NCBI RefSeq assembly: GCF_014805685.1
Contig: NC_060891.1
Location: 1,358,501-1,422,500, forward strand
DNA length: 64,000 bases
From: Silurus meridionalis
Lineage: Eukaryota; Chordata; Actinopteri; Siluriformes; Siluridae
Direction of reading: 5' to 3'
Shown here: positions 60,911-64,000 of the stretch, piece by piece
Layout of the letters: each line of letters opens with the position of its first letter
Numbering within the stretch: position 1 is the stretch's first letter
The notes under the pieces: generated by a model
The model's input: the letters and a program-made list of their open reading frames with translations, nothing else
Database searches by the model: none
Told to the model about the DNA's origin: nothing
Translations under genes and position numbers: made by a program

Positions 60911-61008
60911 TATTCTCTATGTACCTTCAACTTTTGTTCCTAATTTTGAGGAAGAGACACATATGGCTGAACTAGTCAGGTGTCCCAATACTTTTGGCCA
61001 AACCAAAC
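60911..61008 (-). mobile_element. Tc1-like element, right part (split by L2)
   Basis: Continues the element begun at 59343. It ends with gtgtcccaatacttttggcc, the inverse type of the left terminus. Confidence 0.6.
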
Positions 61009-61854
61009 TGGCATTAATGATGGATCACGCAACATTTTTGTTCTATTATGTTTATACTACAGCAGTTTACCAGCATTAAAAAAAAAATTACAGCAGTTTA
61101 CCAGCCTGGCTGTTTTTCTGTTAATGTTGTTAATTAGATGCAATTAATTAGATTGATTGATCAATTAGATTTCCTGTTAAAAGAAAACACTTTTACTGAG
61201 AAACCGCAAAGAAGCGTAAACTCCTCCTATAGCTGTTACATCTTAACCATGGAAAAGCTCTGACACTGGAGACTCCTTCCATAAATGGTAAAGTGCATAC
61301 TGACCCAGCGCATGGCTTTAACCATCTATAAAGTTCTACACTACTTCAAAGGCTTTCTTAACTACAGGTAGTCCGCCAGTTACGACTTAAGATTGTTTGA
61401 TCTTATGATAAGAATAGCATCAATAGCATAGAATGTCTGTTGTGAAAAGCGCAATAGAAATAAACTTGACTTCACTTAAATTTGTAATAGACTCGTGTTT
61501 GGAATTTCGAAATATTCCGACATTCTGTGTTTTTGGATATGAAGTGGTTGTAGTAAGCACATATCACCGTTCATATCACGAGGCTGTAAATACGCCGTTA
61601 GAAACTTATTGAAGAGTGAAAAATGAGCAGACTCTCGCTCACTTCACTCACTTCAGAAGTGGGCATATAAAGCCGAGCGTTGGCGTGTGCCACCCCGGCA
61701 GATCAGCACACTAATAAATTGCCTATGTTTCTTATTTCCAGGGACAGCTACTGATTTTCAATCCCTTTATTCACCCACAGCGCACGTGTCATAGCCGAGC
61801 TACCGTTACATTACTTATGAATTTCAAAGAGGAGTATTGATTTAGTGCTAGGCC

Positions 61855-61861
<7 letters not shown>
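61009..61861. other. No gene; repeat fragments
   Basis: It contains the inverse core of the dispersed family at 61260-61281 (copy f) and a short L2 3'-end scrap at 61428-61470 (gtctgttgtgaaaagcgcaa). The rest is not recognised. Confidence 0.45.
61257..61290 (-). repeat. Dispersed repeat core (copy f)
   Basis: ctgacactggagactccttcc at 61260-61280 is the inverse of the shared core. ccataaatgg follows, as in copy a. Confidence 0.55.

Positions 61862-61918
<57 letters not shown>
61862..61918. repeat. (CT)n microsatellite
   Basis: About 28 units. Confidence 0.98.
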
Positions 61919-61923
<5 letters not shown>

Positions 61924-61954
61924 TGTCAAAATGTGAGACACATTTTTTTTTTTT

Positions 61955-62281
61955 TTGAAAAAGCGATTCCAAATTGTGCTGTTATTGGAGCTGAGTGTTA
62001 GGGACAGATCGAAATTTCAGCGTTTTATCCGTCATGCAGAACACAGACAGGATCCCGTGTGGATGATGGGGCGAGATCGCATGGCGGTTTTGGCAGGGTT
62101 TCAGCAGCCGGACGCATTTGGCAGCCAGACTGATATTGAGCGTTATTATCTGCCTAATCGGAAAATATACAGACTTTGGAACGAGCTCGCTGTCGAGTTG
62201 CAGGAACATAACCGATTTTTCTTGGGTGTCAATTACAGCGTTATCAGGTTTCATCCTTCAGCCATTTTCCTGGTGTTTTGA
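61955..62281 (+). other. Unidentified 108-codon open frame
   Basis: The plus frame includes QDPVWMMGRDRMAVLAGFQQ and YYLPNRKIYRLWNELAVELQ. The minus strand is also open over most of it (61982-62254). I recognise no family and see no clear splice sites. The block is repeat-free with even composition, so a conserved non-coding element or an unknown exon are both possible. Confidence 0.2.
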
Positions 62282-63269
62282 TTGAAAATCACTCATTTAC
62301 ATACATTTTCATTCTGTGTTTGTGTGTTAAAAAGCAGTTATAGTTAAAGTGTTGAAGTGCTCAGGGTGTAAAGTGTAAAAGCACACGCCATTGAGGTGAG
62401 AAGGTTGCACCGAGGAAACTCCAGAGTCGATCATACGAGCGTCAGACCTTCATCCTGATCCTCCTGACACATTCAGGCAGCCTGAATTTTTCCTTCGTTC
62501 TCCGCCTGCTCTTTTCTGTTGCTCTCGGTATTTATAGACTCGCCTGCAGTAGCTGCACACTCCCTAATGGCTTCATCACTAATAATGATCCGCTCGCCTC
62601 TGCTTCTGGTAACAAACCCTTTACAACAGGCAGGAAATACAATAATTCTAACAAGGTAATGTTTTAAAATAGGATTTTTTTTTTCTCCCCCAGGCACAGT
62701 TAGCTTCCAGAGTAGATTTTTTTTTTATATTACTAATTATTATTACTGGACTGCAAATAATAAGCGCTTTACTAAAACATGTAATATAGTCATTTAGCTA
62801 ATTATTACTCTGTAGCGGTCTGTAATAGTGCCAGTGTTATGACTCGAATTTACATTCCTGATTTATGTGTTTTTAAGGAAATGAATATAAAAATGTGGCT
62901 TTGCTTTTACAATATTATTGCATTCATAACATTTCATAACGGACACTTTTAATGATAGAACATTTGTTTGTTTCAGTTTTGCATCATTTTATACAAAAAT
63001 GTTATTCCTTCTGTATTTTTACTCTTAGCTACAAAAGAAATGGACAACAAATAAATAAATAAACAACTTTTTTAGGTTAAGATTTAAAAGTTTATTGTGT
63101 TTATAGACTTGTTATTATAACATAATTACAGAAGAGACAGAGGAGAAAAAAAGGGCGTAAATTTAGAGGAACTTGTTGGTTTCTTTATTTCTGCCTGGGA
63201 ATTAAATTAGGACGAGAAAACTCCAAAACATTTCAGAGCTTTGCATTTCACAAACCTGCTCTGAGAAGA
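62282..63269. other. No gene recognised
   Basis: Intergenic DNA. T-rich and AT-rich tracts at 62667-62750 and 63000-63080. Confidence 0.4.
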
Positions 63270-63960
63270 GTTCTTAAACTAAACACATTTTATTGAACCA
63301 GAATGGTTGTGAAAAGTTCTGTGAAGAGTCTTCTATGTTTTTTGTTGAGAGGCACATGCATGTTACTTTTAGTTTTGATGCAACAAACAGTTTAACTTTT
63401 AACCAAAAAAACAAATCTATAAATGTCCAGATGTTCAACTTTATTTTCATTGGAATTCCTTCCTGAGCATGAAGAAAAACTTTACACACTCTCAGCATCT
63501 GGACAGTTCGTGTCTCCAAACATTAATCTGAAACACTCTTGTAAAAGTCGTCAAAGTTGTTCTTCACTATTTGGAGATTTCTTTCTTGTGATTCAGTTCA
63601 TCTCAGAGCAGTTGAGTAGGATTTAGGTGCCGTGACTGGGCGTGTTCCATGATAGATATCAATCCAGATGACTGTTGACAACTGGAGTCTGTTCCAATGA
63701 GCTGCAGTCCAGACAGAGTTGCATGACTAAAATGGCTCATTTGGACTCCACAGAACTTTAATGGAATGGTTCTACTACACCACTATACTTTGAGCTTTTC
63801 CCAGTTAGGATTTTTTCCAGTACTGTGTTTCTGTATGAAGCTACGTCCAGAGAATTCTGTTTTTGGGAGCGAGTTTGAGCGTTAAACTTCACTGGATGAG
63901 TTTCGCATGTCGATTTCTGTAAATGGATTATAAAGCGAACCATTGTGTTTTCTTTCAGTT
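63270..63960 (-). mobile_element. Tc1-like transposon remnant (inverted relative of 32417-32960)
   Basis: Read on the minus strand, 'aaagttctgtggagtccaaa' and 'catctggacatttatagatt' match the copy at 32417-32960 in the same order. The stretch at about 63607-63648 encodes a degraded HLNPTQLL block followed by a stop. No intact transposase frame remains. The right border may lie beyond what I can define. Confidence 0.65.
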
Positions 63961-64000
63961 CATTAGAAAGGGAATCAGAAATTCTGCACGTTCCTACGTT

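Noticed and set aside
43500..64000. foxn3 first exon
   Set aside because: Expected somewhere downstream from conserved gene order, but no forkhead or N-terminal FOXN3-like coding sequence was seen in the window.

Overview
The window is vertebrate nuclear DNA, almost certainly from a ray-finned fish. It has exons with GT-AG splice sites and very long introns, a heavy load of (CA)n, (GA)n and (AT)n microsatellites, tRNA-derived SINEs, Tc1/mariner and hAT remnants, and an L2-type LINE whose 3' end carries a TTGAC-type tail. The mix would suit an otophysan such as a catfish, but the species call is a guess.

Only one protein-coding gene is recognised: the 3' end of efcab11 (EF-hand calcium-binding domain protein 11) on the + strand. 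Its penultimate coding exon is 5441-5531 and its last coding exon is 43380-43461. They are separated by a 37,848-bp phase 2 intron. A poly(A) signal lies 56 nt after the stop codon. Earlier exons were not found in 1-5440, so they should lie upstream of the window. From the conserved tetrapod gene order (tdp1 - efcab11 - foxn3), the DNA after 43.55 kb is probably the efcab11-foxn3 intergenic region; no foxn3 exon is visible.

The rest is intronic or intergenic DNA with layered transposons. Copies found: three of one mariner-like element (16.2, 22.9 and 45.9 kb, each deleted differently); at least six Tc1-like remnants from at least two families (2.4, 14.4, 32.4, 55.6, 59.3/60.9 and 63.3 kb); three of a long hAT-like repeat (3.6, 34.7 and 42.1 kb, one split by a SINE); further MITEs at 0.3, 1.9, 6.2, 36.7, 39.1, 49.5 and 51.5 kb; and an L2 retrotransposon at 59.6-60.9 kb inserted into a Tc1-like element. 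A nearly identical inverted copy of the L2 3' end lies at 38.5-39.1 kb.

There is no sign of a CRISPR array, operon, rRNA, complete tRNA gene or other novel multi-gene system. The points most worth checking are the efcab11 gene model, the young inverted L2 pair, a 26-bp perfect snapback at 2246-2305, a dispersed repeat family with a shared 17-bp core, an inverted CA/GT repeat at 44.3-44.7 kb, and several repeat-free blocks that may be conserved regulatory DNA.
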